A stretch of 64,000 bases of DNA from JABJAG01 sp965222215 (GCA_965222215.1 OZ244931.1:1-64000), one strand, 5' to 3'; shown: positions 7,255 to 15,827, counted from the stretch's first letter. Made by a program: numbers and translations. Notes: a model not told the origin generated them from the sequence alone.

Positions 7255-8216
7255 CGGTCCCGGCCGGGGCCGTCGCCGGACAGTTCGAGCGCCATGCGAT
7301 AGACCTCGCGCCGGGCGCGCCCGGTTCTTTCTGAAACGTCGCTCGCCGCATCGCGGACGCTCATCTCCTGCAGGGCGTGCGCCAGTTCCCGGCGCACGTC
7401 TTCGTCACCGGCGGCGGTTGCGACCGGGGGGCCGACCACCACGACGATCTCGCCGCGCGGGGCTGGCTGCTCCGCGCGCGCTTCCGCCAGATGGACGAGC
7501 GAGCCGCGAAATACTTCCTCGTGAATCTTCGTCAGTTCGCGCGCGACGGCTGCGGGGCGGTCGCCAAGCACGTCCGCCATGTCGGCAAGGCTCGCCGCGA
7601 GGCGGGGCCCGGTCTCGTAGAAAACGAGCGAACCGGGCACGGCCGCCAGCTCCAGCAGGCGGGCGCGGCGCGCACCGCTTTTGTTCGGCAGGAAGCCCGT
7701 GAAAAAGAAGGCGTCGGTGGGCAGGCCGGACGCCACGAGGCCGGAGATTGCGGCGTTTGCGCCGGGAATGACGTGCACCGGGAGGTCCGCGTCCTGCGCG
7801 GCGGTCACCAGCCGGAAACCCGGATCGGAAATCAGGGGCGTGCCCGCGTCGCTGACGAGCGCCAGAGATTCGCCATCTTTCAGGCGTTCCATAAGATCGG
7901 GAAGGACCTTTTGGGCGTTGTGGTCGTTGTACGAAACGGTCCTGGCCGTAACGCCGTACCGGTGGAGAAGCTTGGCGGTGACGCGCGTGTCTTCGCAGGC
8001 GATCCGGTCGGCGGCGTGCAAGACGTCCAGCGCCCGCAAGGTAATGTCGCGCAGATTTCCGATCGGCGTCGCGACGATATACAGGCCCGGGGAAATCTTG
8101 TCGGGCCGCGCTTGTTCGGGGTTCGCGGTGCCGCTAGGGTCGCCGCGAGCCTCGCTGGGCGAAGAAGTTGGAGAGGAAGCGTTTCGTGCCACGACCGGTT
8201 TTCCAGATTTCGCCAC
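7251..8216 (-). CDS. rsmI: 16S rRNA (cytidine(1402)-2'-O)-methyltransferase
   Basis: Up to 321 residues from GTG at 8216. RsmI adds the 2'-O-methyl group of C1402 in the ribosomal P-site region, using S-adenosylmethionine. The tetrapyrrole-methylase fold begins at GLYIVATPIGNLRDI (about 45-59), followed by IACEDTRVTAKLL, SYNDHN, LVSDAGTPLISDPGFRLV (about 121-138) and FFTGFLP. The 44 residues before the conserved core look like an unstructured leader and no ribosome site supports 8216, so the true start may be internal. The largest start would overlap the divergent LpoA-like gene by 31 bases. It heads the rsmI-yraN-BON-SirB1 series. Confidence 0.94.
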   Translation of the reverse strand: MAKSGKPVVARNASSPTSSPSEARGDPSGTANPEQARPDKISPGLYIVATPIGNLRDITLRALDVLHAADRIACEDTRVTAKLLHRYGVTARTVSYNDHNAQKVLPDLMERLKDGESLALVSDAGTPLISDPGFRLVTAAQDADLPVHVIPGANAAISGLVASGLPTDAFFFTGFLPNKSGARRARLLELAAVPGSLVFYETGPRLAASLADMADVLGDRPAAVARELTKIHEEVFRGSLVHLAEARAEQPAPRGEIVVVVGPPVATAAGDEDVRRELAHALQEMSVRDAASDVSERTGRARREVYRMALELSGDGPGRDR

Positions 8217-9517
8217 GCATCGTATTTATCGCGGCCGCACTCGCCCTGACGGCCTGTGCCCAGTCCAAGGTAGCGACGCCGCAAGCCGAAACGCAACCGG
8301 AACCCGCGCCCGAGACGGCCGCGCAGGCCGCCCCGGCGCCGGTGCCCGCGCAGACGGCACCCACCGAATCCGAAATCGTGCGCGTCGGGCTTGCGGTCCC
8401 GCTGTCCGGCGCCGCGGCTTCCGTGGGCCGGGACCTGGTCGATGCCGCGCAGTTGGCGATGTTCGATTTCAAACCGCAGTTGTTCGAGTTGCGCATCTAC
8501 GATACGGGCGGCAACGCGAATATTGCAGCCTCCGTCACCTCGCGCGCCCAGCAGGAGGGCGTCCGGATGCTCCTGGGCCCGCTTTTCGCGGACGCCGTCG
8601 CGGCGGCGGCCGACGTGGCCAGGCCGGCCGCCATTCCGGTCTACGCGTTTTCGAGCGACCGCCTCGTGGGTGGCGACGGAGTCTATGTCGCCGGCTTTTT
8701 CCCCGAGGCGCAGGTTGCGCGCGTGGTCGATTTCGCGGCCCGGCGGGGCATGTTCGAATTCGCGTCGCTCGTGCCCAACGACGCATACGGCACCCGGATG
8801 AACCTTGCTCTCTCGGACGCGGTTGCCGACGCCGGGGGGCAGGTCGTCCAGACGCAGTTCTATCCGCTCGAGATCGAGGGCATGACCGAGACGGTGCGGA
8901 CGCTGGCGCGCTATGACGAGCGGGCCGCCGAACTGAAGCGCGAAAAAGCCCGTCTCGCCAAAAACGACGACCCCGTATCGAAACGCGCCCTGGAGCGGCT
9001 TGAGACCCTCGACACGCTCGGCGAGGTCGGGTTTGAGGCACTGATGCTGCCGGAGGGCGGCAGCCAGGTGCTGCAACTCGCGCCGCTGCTGGCGTTCTTC
9101 GACGTCGACCCGGCGGAGGTCAAGCTGCTCGGGACATGGATCTGGGACGACCCGGCGCTGGGCAAGGAGCCTTCCATGCTGGGCGCCTGGTTCGCCGCGC
9201 CGCCGCGTGAATCGCGCGGGCGCTTCGTCGAGCGCTTCCGCACCACCTACGGCCGCACCCCGGACCGGCTGGCGACACTGGCTTACGACGGGGTCGCGCT
9301 CGCCGCGGTTCTGGCCCAGACCGCCGCCACCGGCGAGGCGCCGTTCTCCGCGGACCGGCTGCAGAACCCCGACGGCTTCGCGGGGGTCGACGGAATCTTC
9401 CGGCTTCATGGAACCGGCGAGGTCGAACGCGGCCTTGCGGTCCTGGAGGTTCGCCGGGAGGGGCCGATCGAGATCGACCCCGCGCCGGCCAGCTTCGAAG
9501 ACCCGCTTACGAACTGA
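8186..9517 (+). CDS. LpoA-like penicillin-binding protein activator (periplasmic-binding fold lipoprotein)
   Basis: 443 residues. GTG at 8186 is chosen because AGGAAG stands 6 bases before it; TTG at 8168 is the longer option. A lipobox signal peptide (IAAALALTACAQ, Cys about 23) leads to a Pro/Ala/Gln/Glu-rich linker (about 25-60) and a type I periplasmic-binding domain from VRVGLAVPLSGAAASVGRDL to VLEVRREG. Such proteins correspond to the C-terminal domain of LpoA, which stimulates the peptidoglycan synthase PBP1A from the outer membrane. The enterobacterial N-terminal TPR domain is absent, as in other alphaproteobacterial forms. Divergence from rsmI is the classic lpoA-rsmI pairing. Its 3' end overlaps convergent hemW by 11 bases. 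Confidence 0.85.
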   Translation: MPRPVFQISPRIVFIAAALALTACAQSKVATPQAETQPEPAPETAAQAAPAPVPAQTAPTESEIVRVGLAVPLSGAAASVGRDLVDAAQLAMFDFKPQLFELRIYDTGGNANIAASVTSRAQQEGVRMLLGPLFADAVAAAADVARPAAIPVYAFSSDRLVGGDGVYVAGFFPEAQVARVVDFAARRGMFEFASLVPNDAYGTRMNLALSDAVADAGGQVVQTQFYPLEIEGMTETVRTLARYDERAAELKREKARLAKNDDPVSKRALERLETLDTLGEVGFEALMLPEGGSQVLQLAPLLAFFDVDPAEVKLLGTWIWDDPALGKEPSMLGAWFAAPPRESRGRFVERFRTTYGRTPDRLATLAYDGVALAAVLAQTAATGEAPFSADRLQNPDGFAGVDGIFRLHGTGEVERGLAVLEVRREGPIEIDPAPASFEDPLTN

Positions 9518-10712
9518 GCGCTGACGAATTGAGCAAGGTGTCGATGACAGCGTTCAGGCGCTGTTGTCCCGACCGCGTCGCGCGCAGGCGACGGCTGTCG
9601 TCGGCGACGTAACCGCCGGCCACGAGACGCGCCACGGCATCGGGCGAAAACACCTCCCCGATATGGCGGCCGGTACGCCGGAAGAAGCGGTCCCTGTCGA
9701 TCCCTTCGCGCAGGCGCAGCCCCATCATCGTGACTTCCTCGACGAGCGCGTCGGCGGACAGCGGTGTGTCGCGCCGGGTGGCGTGGCCGGCCTCCTGTGT
9801 CCGCGCCAGCCAGATTTCCGGGGCCCGGTGCTGGCGGGTCTCGTGGACGCTGTTGCCGTCGGCGATCCGTCCATGGGCGCCGGGCCCGATCCCCAGATAG
9901 TCGCCGTGCCGCCAGTAGGTCAGGTTGTGGCGCGATTCGGACCCGGGTTCGGCGTGGTTCGATATTTCGTAGGCGGGCAGGCCGGCGGCCTCCAGAATTT
10001 CGTGCGTGACCTCGAACATCTCGGCCCCGCTGTCCTCGTCCGGCGTTTCGAGCGCCCCCCGGGCCGCCGCGAGGAAGAAGGGCGTGCCGGGCTCGATGGT
10101 GAGCTGGTAGACCGACAGGTGACCGCGCACATGTTCGAGCGCGCGCGCCAGTTCCTCGCGCCAGGCCGCCGCGGTCTGCCCCGGCCGGGCATAGATCAGG
10201 TCGAACGAGACGCGGGGAAATCGTGCGTGCGCCGCCTCGATCGCGGCGCGCGCCTCGTCGGCCCCGTGGGTGCGGCCGAGCGCGGCCAGCGATGCGTCGT
10301 CGAGCGCCTGTATGCCGAGGCTGAGGCGGTTGATGCCCGCATCCGCGAACCCGTCCATCACGGAGGTTTCCGCCGATGTCGGGTTCGCTTCCAGCGTGAT
10401 TTCCAGATCCGGCGCGGGCGCGAAGAGGTCGCGTGCGCGGCGGATCACCGCGCGCGTCGTGTCGGGCGCCATCAGGGACGGTGTGCCGCCGCCGAAGAAA
10501 ATGCTGGTCAGCCGGCGCCCGGGAACGCGGCCCGCATAATGTTCGAGCTCGGCAACCAGCGCCTCGCGCCACGCGCCATCGTCGACGTCGTCGCGGACAT
10601 GGCTGTTGAAGTCGCAATAGGGACAGAGCGACCGGCAGAACGGCCAGTGGACGTAGAGCGCGATGTCCCCGTCCGCATCTTCCGTGCCGGCCCCGGAGCC
10701 TGTCTCAGCCAT
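9507..10712 (-). CDS. hemW: Heme chaperone HemW (radical SAM)
   Basis: 401 residues, the usual length of this protein, formerly called oxygen-independent coproporphyrinogen oxidase-like. The radical SAM cluster motif is CRSLCPYC (about 26-33), after YVHWPF, followed by FFGGGTPSL (about 72-80), LEANPTSAE and LGIQALDD. HemW binds heme and passes it to target proteins. The Cys found just before the SAM motif in true HemN is absent, which favours HemW. Its ATG overlaps the rdgB stop by 8 bases, so rph-rdgB-hemW are read together. Confidence 0.93.
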   Translation of the reverse strand: MAETGSGAGTEDADGDIALYVHWPFCRSLCPYCDFNSHVRDDVDDGAWREALVAELEHYAGRVPGRRLTSIFFGGGTPSLMAPDTTRAVIRRARDLFAPAPDLEITLEANPTSAETSVMDGFADAGINRLSLGIQALDDASLAALGRTHGADEARAAIEAAHARFPRVSFDLIYARPGQTAAAWREELARALEHVRGHLSVYQLTIEPGTPFFLAAARGALETPDEDSGAEMFEVTHEILEAAGLPAYEISNHAEPGSESRHNLTYWRHGDYLGIGPGAHGRIADGNSVHETRQHRAPEIWLARTQEAGHATRRDTPLSADALVEEVTMMGLRLREGIDRDRFFRRTGRHIGEVFSPDAVARLVAGGYVADDSRRLRATRSGQQRLNAVIDTLLNSSALSS

Positions 10713-11322
10713 CGGCTTTCGCGAAGCAGGCCGCGATCATCTGCCCGAAGGCAAGCGCGCGATGGGATATGGCGTGCTTGTGCGCGGGTGCCATTTCGCC
10801 GAACGTCTCGGCGTAGCCGTTGGGAACGAACACCGGGTCGTAGCCGAAACCCCGGGTCCCGCGCGGCGGCCAGGCCAGCATCCCGTCGACGCGCCCTTCG
10901 AAAATCTCCACATGATCGTCCGGCCAGGCGAGCGCGAGTGCGCAGGTGAACCAGGCGGTCCGGTCGTCCGCGTCGGCGGTTTCCGCGTGGACGCGCTCCA
11001 TGGCCCAGTCGAAATCCCGCCGGCCGTCCTCACGGGTGGCGAAGCGGGCGGCATGGATGCCCGGCGCCCCGTCCAGGGCGGCGACGGAGAAACCGGAATC
11101 GTCGGCCAGCGCCGGAAGCCCGCTTCCGGTCACCGAGGCGCGCGCCTTCAGCGCGGCGTTTTCCGCGAAGGTCGTGCCGGTCTCCTCGGGTTCGGGCAGG
11201 CCCAGCTCACCGGCGCTGACCACGGAGATGGCGAAGGGCTGGAGCAGGTCCGCGATTTCTCGCACCTTGCCGTCGTTGTGGCTGGCGATCACCAGGCGGT
11301 CGCCGTCGAACCTGCGGGCCAT
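10705..11322 (-). CDS. rdgB: dITP/XTP pyrophosphatase
   Basis: 205 residues. It hydrolyses non-canonical purine triphosphates (dITP, XTP) to monophosphates and so protects DNA. Family motifs are LVIASHNDGKVREI (about 10-23), LADDSGFSVAALDGAPGIHAA-type core (about 74-94), FGYDPVFVPNGYAETFGEM (about 161-179) and SHRALAF near the end. It lies 11 bases after rph and overlaps hemW, an arrangement shared with many alphaproteobacteria. Confidence 0.96.
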   Translation of the reverse strand: MARRFDGDRLVIASHNDGKVREIADLLQPFAISVVSAGELGLPEPEETGTTFAENAALKARASVTGSGLPALADDSGFSVAALDGAPGIHAARFATREDGRRDFDWAMERVHAETADADDRTAWFTCALALAWPDDHVEIFEGRVDGMLAWPPRGTRGFGYDPVFVPNGYAETFGEMAPAHKHAISHRALAFGQMIAACFAKADG

Positions 11323-11333
11323 CGCTTTCTTTC

Positions 11334-12068
11334 CTACTTGATGCCGAGCGCCTTGCGCTGATGGCCGACCAGCTCGGTGACGCCGTCGCGGGCCAGATCC
11401 AGGAGCTTCACGAACTGCGCGCGGGAGAACGGCCGGTCTTCGGCGGTGCCCTGGATCTCGACGATCCCGCCCTTTTCGGTGAGGACGAAATTGGCGTCGG
11501 CCTGGGCGTTGGAATCCTCCGGATAGTCCAGGTCGAGCACGAGCTCGCCCTCATAGATGCCGCAGGAAATCGCCGCGACCAGTTCGGTCACGGGATTGGT
11601 CTCGATGGCGCCGGATTTCACAAGGCCCTGGCACGCGATGTGGAGCGCCACGCAGGCGCCCGTGATCGATGCGGTCCGCGTGCCGCCGTCGGCCTGCAGC
11701 ACATCGCAGTCGAGCCGGATCTGCCGCTCGCCGAGCGCCTCGAGGTCGGTGACGGCACGCAGCGAGCGCCCGATCAGGCGCTGGATTTCCTGGGTGCGCC
11801 CGGACTGCTTGCCGCGCGCCGCCTCGCGGCCCGTGCGCTCATGGGTCGAGCGCGGCAGCATGCCGTATTCCGCGGTCACCCATCCGCTGCCGCCGCCGCG
11901 CATCCAGGGCGGCACGCGCTCCTCGACCGACGCGGCGCACAGCACATGGGTGTTGCCGAACATGGCGAGGCATGACCCCTCCGCATACTTGGCGGCGCCG
12001 GTCTTCAGGCGGACGCGGCGCATCTCGTCGAGGGCGCGTCGGGACGGGCGATGGGGGGACTTGGCCAT
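11334..12068 (-). CDS. rph: Ribonuclease PH
   Basis: 244 residues, phosphorolytic 3'-5' exoribonuclease for tRNA 3' ends. Motifs: an N-terminal RPSRRALDEMR, GWVTAEYGMLPRSTHERTGRE (split here around residue 70), GRSLRAVTDL, RQIRLDCDVLQADGGTRTA and LDLDYPEDSNAQADANF. ATG at 12068 is preferred to one 6 bases upstream because CGGAAA is properly spaced before it. It is the first gene of rph-rdgB-hemW and is divergent from hrcA with a 170-base gap. Confidence 0.96.
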   Translation of the reverse strand: MAKSPHRPSRRALDEMRRVRLKTGAAKYAEGSCLAMFGNTHVLCAASVEERVPPWMRGGGSGWVTAEYGMLPRSTHERTGREAARGKQSGRTQEIQRLIGRSLRAVTDLEALGERQIRLDCDVLQADGGTRTASITGACVALHIACQGLVKSGAIETNPVTELVAAISCGIYEGELVLDLDYPEDSNAQADANFVLTEKGGIVEIQGTAEDRPFSRAQFVKLLDLARDGVTELVGHQRKALGIK

Positions 12069-12154
12069 GAGCATTTCCGGTCGGTGTGAGAGATTGCGCG
12101 CAACCTAGTCGTTTCGCGGCGGCGCCGTCCACCGATGTCGCGGCGTGGCGTCTT

Positions 12155-12184
12155 CTTGATTGGCGGCAAGCTCGTGCCTAAGTT
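12155..12184 (+). promoter_or_regulatory. RpoH-type promoter of hrcA-grpE
   Basis: CTTG at 12155-12158, an 18-base spacer, then CCTAAGTT at 12177-12184. The alphaproteobacterial RpoH consensus is CTTG-N17/18-CYTATNT; here one core base of the -10 differs. It lies 55 bases before the hrcA start. The rest of the 170-base divergent rph-hrcA region shows nothing else clear. Confidence 0.6.
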
Positions 12185-12238
12185 GACCGGGCATTCCGGG
12201 CCTGCAGCCGGAACCACGAGATAACCGCAGACGGACCC

Positions 12239-13282
12239 ATGAGCCGCTCGATTCCACAGCTGAACGCGCGCAGCACCGAGATTCTCCGGCAGATCATCGA
12301 CGGCTACCTGGAGACGGGCGAGCCGGTGGGGTCGCGGACGTTGTCGCGGAATCTCGATCTCGACCTGTCGCCCGCGACGATCCGCAACGTGATGGCGGAC
12401 CTTCAGGACGCCGGGCTGCTGTTCTCGCCGCACACCTCGGCGGGGCGTATCCCGACCGATGCCGGCTTGCGCATGTTCGTCGACGGCCTTCTCGAGATCG
12501 GCCACCTGACGGACGCGGAACGCAAAGCCATCGAGGCGCAGTGCGCCGCCCAGGGCCGCAGCCTGCAGCAGACCCTCAACGAGGCTTCGCGCGTGCTGTC
12601 GGGCCTGAGCAATTGCGCCGGGCTGGTCGTGGCGCCGAAGAGCGATTCGCCGTTGCGCCACATCGAGTTCGTGTCGCTGGCGCAGGGGCGCGCGCTCGTC
12701 GTGCTGGTCACGGAGGACGGCAGCGTCGAGAACCGGATTGTCGAAGTGCCGGCGGGCATGCCGGCGTCGGCGATGACGGAGGCGACCAACTTTCTGTCCG
12801 CCCGCATGGTCGGCAAGACGATCGAGGAGGCGCAGCGCCAGCTCGCCGCCGAACTGGAGGCTCACCGGCGCGACCTCGACGACCTGACCCAGAAGCTCGT
12901 CGAGGCGGGCATGGCGACGGCGACGGGCGAGGGCGCGGAGACCGCGCTGATCGTGAGCGGAACCGAGCGGTTGCTCGACGACGTGCAGGCCGTCGAGGAC
13001 CTGGAGCGCGTACGAACGCTCTATGACGCGCTGGACACGAAAGAATCGTGGTTCAAGCTGCTCGATGCGGCGCGCGACGGCGAAGGCGTGAAAATTTTCA
13101 TCGGCTCGGAGAACGACTTGTTCTCGGTTGCCGGCTGTTCGGTCGTTGTGGCGCCGTATCGCAACAGCGAGCAGGAAATTGTCGGGGCGGTGGGTGTCAT
13201 CGGGCCGACACGGATCAACTATGCGCGGATCATTCCGGTGGTGGACTACACCGCCCAGGTGGTCGGCCGCCTTATGGGATAA
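12239..13282 (+). CDS. hrcA: Heat-inducible transcription repressor HrcA
   Basis: 347 residues, usual length. HrcA represses chaperone genes through the CIRCE operator and needs GroE for folding. The N-terminal winged helix includes RSTEILRQIIDGYLETGEPVG (split near residue 20) and LSPATIRNVMADLQDAGLL (about 42-60), followed by the HTSAGRIPTDAGLRMFVD turn (about 63-80). The GAF-like dimerisation region follows, ending with VGVIGPTRINYARIIPVVDY (about 320-339). It is transcribed with grpE. I find no good CIRCE in the window; the usual alphaproteobacterial target is groESL, which is elsewhere. Confidence 0.96.
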   Translation: MSRSIPQLNARSTEILRQIIDGYLETGEPVGSRTLSRNLDLDLSPATIRNVMADLQDAGLLFSPHTSAGRIPTDAGLRMFVDGLLEIGHLTDAERKAIEAQCAAQGRSLQQTLNEASRVLSGLSNCAGLVVAPKSDSPLRHIEFVSLAQGRALVVLVTEDGSVENRIVEVPAGMPASAMTEATNFLSARMVGKTIEEAQRQLAAELEAHRRDLDDLTQKLVEAGMATATGEGAETALIVSGTERLLDDVQAVEDLERVRTLYDALDTKESWFKLLDAARDGEGVKIFIGSENDLFSVAGCSVVVAPYRNSEQEIVGAVGVIGPTRINYARIIPVVDYTAQVVGRLMG

Positions 13283-13327
13283 CCCGAACAGGTGCCGCCG
13301 GACCGGTGGCAACGGTGGGACGAAGAG

Positions 13328-14014
13328 ATGAACGAGAACGAAAACCCTGAAAACGAAGCGGCGCCCGAGCCGGAAACCGGCGCGCCGGCGAACGACACGG
13401 CGCCTGCCGGCGAGGCAACGCCCGAAACGGCACAGGACGAAACGCCGGCCGATGCGCCGACGCGGGGCGGCGGCGACAACCGCACGGCGGACCTGGAAGC
13501 GAAGGTCGTGGAGTTGCGCGACCAGCTGTTGCGCGCCATGGCCGAGACCGAAAACATGCGCAAGCGCAGCGAGCGCCATGTGCAGGACGCACACAAATTC
13601 GCGGTCACGGGTTTCGCGCGTGACATCCTGCAGGTGGCGGACAATCTCGAACGCGCGCTCGACGCGGTGCCCGAAGAGCGCCGGGGCGAACACGAGCTTC
13701 TCGGCACGCTGGCCGAAGGCGTGCAGGCGGTCCAGGCGAGCTTCGTGCAGGTGATGGAGGCCAATCACATCAAACGCCTCGACCCGGTCGGCGAAGCGTT
13801 CGACCCGAACCTTCATGAAGCGATGTTCGAGGTGCCCGGCACCGACCTGCCCAACGGCACCGTCGCCCAGGTGATACAGCCCGGCTATCAGCTGCACGAC
13901 CGGCTGTTGCGTCCGGCGCGCGTCGGTGTGGCGAAGTCGGCCGACGCGGCGCCCGCAGGCGGGTCGAAAGACGGCGGCGGCCCTGAAGACGGCCAGGTCG
14001 ACACCACCGCCTGA
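13328..14014 (+). CDS. grpE: GrpE nucleotide exchange factor
   Basis: 228 residues from the ATG at 13328 (MNENENPENEA); a GTG at 13292 is the longer alternative. GrpE releases ADP from DnaK. The acidic, disordered N-terminus runs to about residue 50. A long coiled coil follows (LEAKVVELRDQLLRAMAETE, about 56-75), then the four-helix bundle and the C-terminal beta-wing with LDPVGEAFDPNLHEAMFEV (about 152-170) and VIQPGYQLHDRLLRPARVGV. The last 25 residues are Gly/Asp-rich. It is 45 bases after hrcA and ends in a hairpin followed by T-rich sequence. Confidence 0.95.
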   Translation: MNENENPENEAAPEPETGAPANDTAPAGEATPETAQDETPADAPTRGGGDNRTADLEAKVVELRDQLLRAMAETENMRKRSERHVQDAHKFAVTGFARDILQVADNLERALDAVPEERRGEHELLGTLAEGVQAVQASFVQVMEANHIKRLDPVGEAFDPNLHEAMFEVPGTDLPNGTVAQVIQPGYQLHDRLLRPARVGVAKSADAAPAGGSKDGGGPEDGQVDTTA

Positions 14015-14032
14015 GCGGTGATCTATTTCTTT
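14005..14032 (+). terminator. Terminator of hrcA-grpE
   Basis: CACCGC (14005-14010) pairs with GCGGTG (14015-14020) around a CTGA loop that carries most of the grpE stop codon; ATCTATTTCTTT follows. The stem is short but perfect and GC-rich, and it separates grpE from the convergent FkbM gene. Confidence 0.6.
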
Positions 14033-14922
14033 GCGGTAATGGTCGGGTCCGCGTCCATCAGGGCGCGGATGTAGGCCGTCGCGAGCCCCTGTTGCTGCGC
14101 GGCGCCGTAGTGCTGCAGGGCGACGGCGGCAAAGTCGAACGCGCCGTATAGTTCGTGCGCCAGGACGGCGACTTTCAGGAGGCCGTTCGGGTCGGACGTC
14201 GCCATACCCGTGAAGGCCGCGGGATCACGGAAATAGAGGGCGTTGCTCCAGATCACTTGCGCGAACCCGCGGTTCGGGTTGTCGTCCTTGATGAGCGGGC
14301 GGTAGGGGCGCGAGCCCACCCCCACCATCGTATGGAATGCGAACCCCTGCTGCCGCAGAAACGCGTCCACGTCCGCGAACAGCGCCTGCCCCTTGTAGAT
14401 CGGCAGGAAATTCACTTCGGTCTGGATCGCGAGCACGTTGCCGAGGCTCTGCGCCGCCCCTTCGAGCACCAGGCGTTCCGCGCCCTGGACGTCCAGCTTC
14501 AGAAAATCCGCCGGGTGGGCTTCCTCGACATCGTCGAGGCGCACGGTGTCGACGCGCTCCTCGCCCACCGGCTCGCACAGCTCCCACAGGCTGTGAAACC
14601 GCTGCATCACGTCCGGGTCGGGCGGAAAGAGCGACGAGGTCATCGGGGCCTTGCCGATGTGGAGCGTGTGCGTTGCACCGTCGCCGAGCGCATGCGGCAG
14701 GTACCGGCAGTTGTCCGGCGCGCGCGCGTTGAGCTTCGCGCATTCCTCACCGTTCGGCTCGAAGCCGACCAACGACGCCGCGCCGGAGGAAACCAGGCGT
14801 GCCCAGGGCTCGTTCTCGCCGACATCCATCGCACCGACATCCACGATTCTCATGGCCGGCAGGCTGACGCCCTCCCGCGACAGGAAGTAGAGAATGTCGA
14901 GCGGACGGGGGGGCGTGTTCAT
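14023..14922 (-). CDS. FkbM family methyltransferase
   Basis: 299 residues, Rossmann-fold SAM-dependent methyltransferase of the FkbM type. Motif I is MRIVDVGAMDVGENEPWARL (about 24-43); next come LVGFEPNGEEC (about 51-61), VDTVRLDDV (about 123-131) and DFLKLDVQGAERLVLEGA (about 137-154), the hallmark of the family. FkbM members methylate hydroxyls of sugars or polyketides, often in surface glycan loci; the acceptor here is unknown. Its start overlaps the end of the DUF1848 gene by 4 bases, so the two form an operon that lies opposite to, and between, grpE and dnaK. Confidence 0.88.
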   Translation of the reverse strand: MNTPPRPLDILYFLSREGVSLPAMRIVDVGAMDVGENEPWARLVSSGAASLVGFEPNGEECAKLNARAPDNCRYLPHALGDGATHTLHIGKAPMTSSLFPPDPDVMQRFHSLWELCEPVGEERVDTVRLDDVEEAHPADFLKLDVQGAERLVLEGAAQSLGNVLAIQTEVNFLPIYKGQALFADVDAFLRQQGFAFHTMVGVGSRPYRPLIKDDNPNRGFAQVIWSNALYFRDPAAFTGMATSDPNGLLKVAVLAHELYGAFDFAAVALQHYGAAQQQGLATAYIRALMDADPTITAKK

Positions 14923-15827
14923 GATGCCGGCACCTTGGCGACGGAGGGATCAAGCGTTTCGGCGGTGGGCCGGTGCCGCGCCTGATTGCGCCGCGCCGCC
15001 GCCGGGTCGCTGACGGCATAGCAGTAAACGCAGCCGTGCGAACAGGTGTCGTAGGCTCCGATATCGCGTGCCTCGGCGCACAGGCACCCGTCGCGCAGCC
15101 CTTTTGTGCGGGCGTCGATGCGCTCGTGGCCGAGAAATGCGGCGACCCGGTTCAGCCGCCCGGCGTCGATGCAGCGCGCCGGCGCGATGCTCTCGTCCAC
15201 GAGGTCGGGCTGGGTGCACAGCGTCAGGGTCATGTCGCGCGCGCGGGCGCGCGTATCCAGTTCCGCCAGCAGTTCGCGCTTTTCGCCAAGCCCGGGGTCC
15301 GTCCAGCGGTAACTTCCCGCCTCGCAGGCGCGGTCGAGGTTGCGGCGGGTCTTTCGATAGATTTGCGCGAAACTGACGACCACCTCGTTCGTGGTGCCCG
15401 CCAGCCGGTCCGCCAGCCGGTTGAAATTCTCGATGTGCCAGTCGGCGGGGGTGTCGTTCGTGACCAGGACCGGATCGTAGCGCCAGACAGCCGCATCGGG
15501 CCCGTAGCGGGCCGAAATATCCCTCAGGTCAGCGGCGGCATGATCGGGATCGGGCACCGCCCGCTCCAGCCAGCGCGGGGAGCCCGTGATCGTGTACTGC
15601 ACCGTCAACGGCCGGGTTTCCGCGGTTCGGGCCAGTTCGGCGCCGAACGGTCGGGCATTCCGGGTCCAGTAGACGAATGCGCCGCAATCCTCGTCACGCA
15701 GCGAGACCCGAAAATATTTTCCGTTCCAGACATTGCGGACATCGACGAAGCCGGCGTCGCGCCGGTGGCGGAACCATTCGCCGTAAAAAGCCGGGATATC
15801 CGTCTTGTAGCTGGCCGAAATAATCAT
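14919..15827 (-). CDS. DUF1848 family protein (probable Fe-S / radical SAM-like)
   Basis: 302 residues. It begins with MIISASYKTDIPAFYGEWF and has the family blocks VRNVWNGKYFRVSL and FVYWTRNARPF. Near the end lie CLCAEARDIGAYDTCSHGC (about 257-275) and CVYCYAVSD (about 275-283), a cysteine-rich cluster expected to hold an iron-sulphur centre. The fold resembles SPL-like radical SAM proteins, but the reaction is not known to me. It is co-transcribed with the FkbM gene and starts 210 bases from dnaK on the other strand. Confidence 0.85.
   Translation of the reverse strand: MIISASYKTDIPAFYGEWFRHRRDAGFVDVRNVWNGKYFRVSLRDEDCGAFVYWTRNARPFGAELARTAETRPLTVQYTITGSPRWLERAVPDPDHAAADLRDISARYGPDAAVWRYDPVLVTNDTPADWHIENFNRLADRLAGTTNEVVVSFAQIYRKTRRNLDRACEAGSYRWTDPGLGEKRELLAELDTRARARDMTLTLCTQPDLVDESIAPARCIDAGRLNRVAAFLGHERIDARTKGLRDGCLCAEARDIGAYDTCSHGCVYCYAVSDPAAARRNQARHRPTAETLDPSVAKVPAS

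Noticed and set aside
12005..13897. A long open frame of about 630 codons on the minus strand across hrcA and grpE
   Set aside because: It is antisense to two clear genes, its translation is Arg/His/Ala-rich without motifs, and such frames are expected opposite GC-rich coding DNA.
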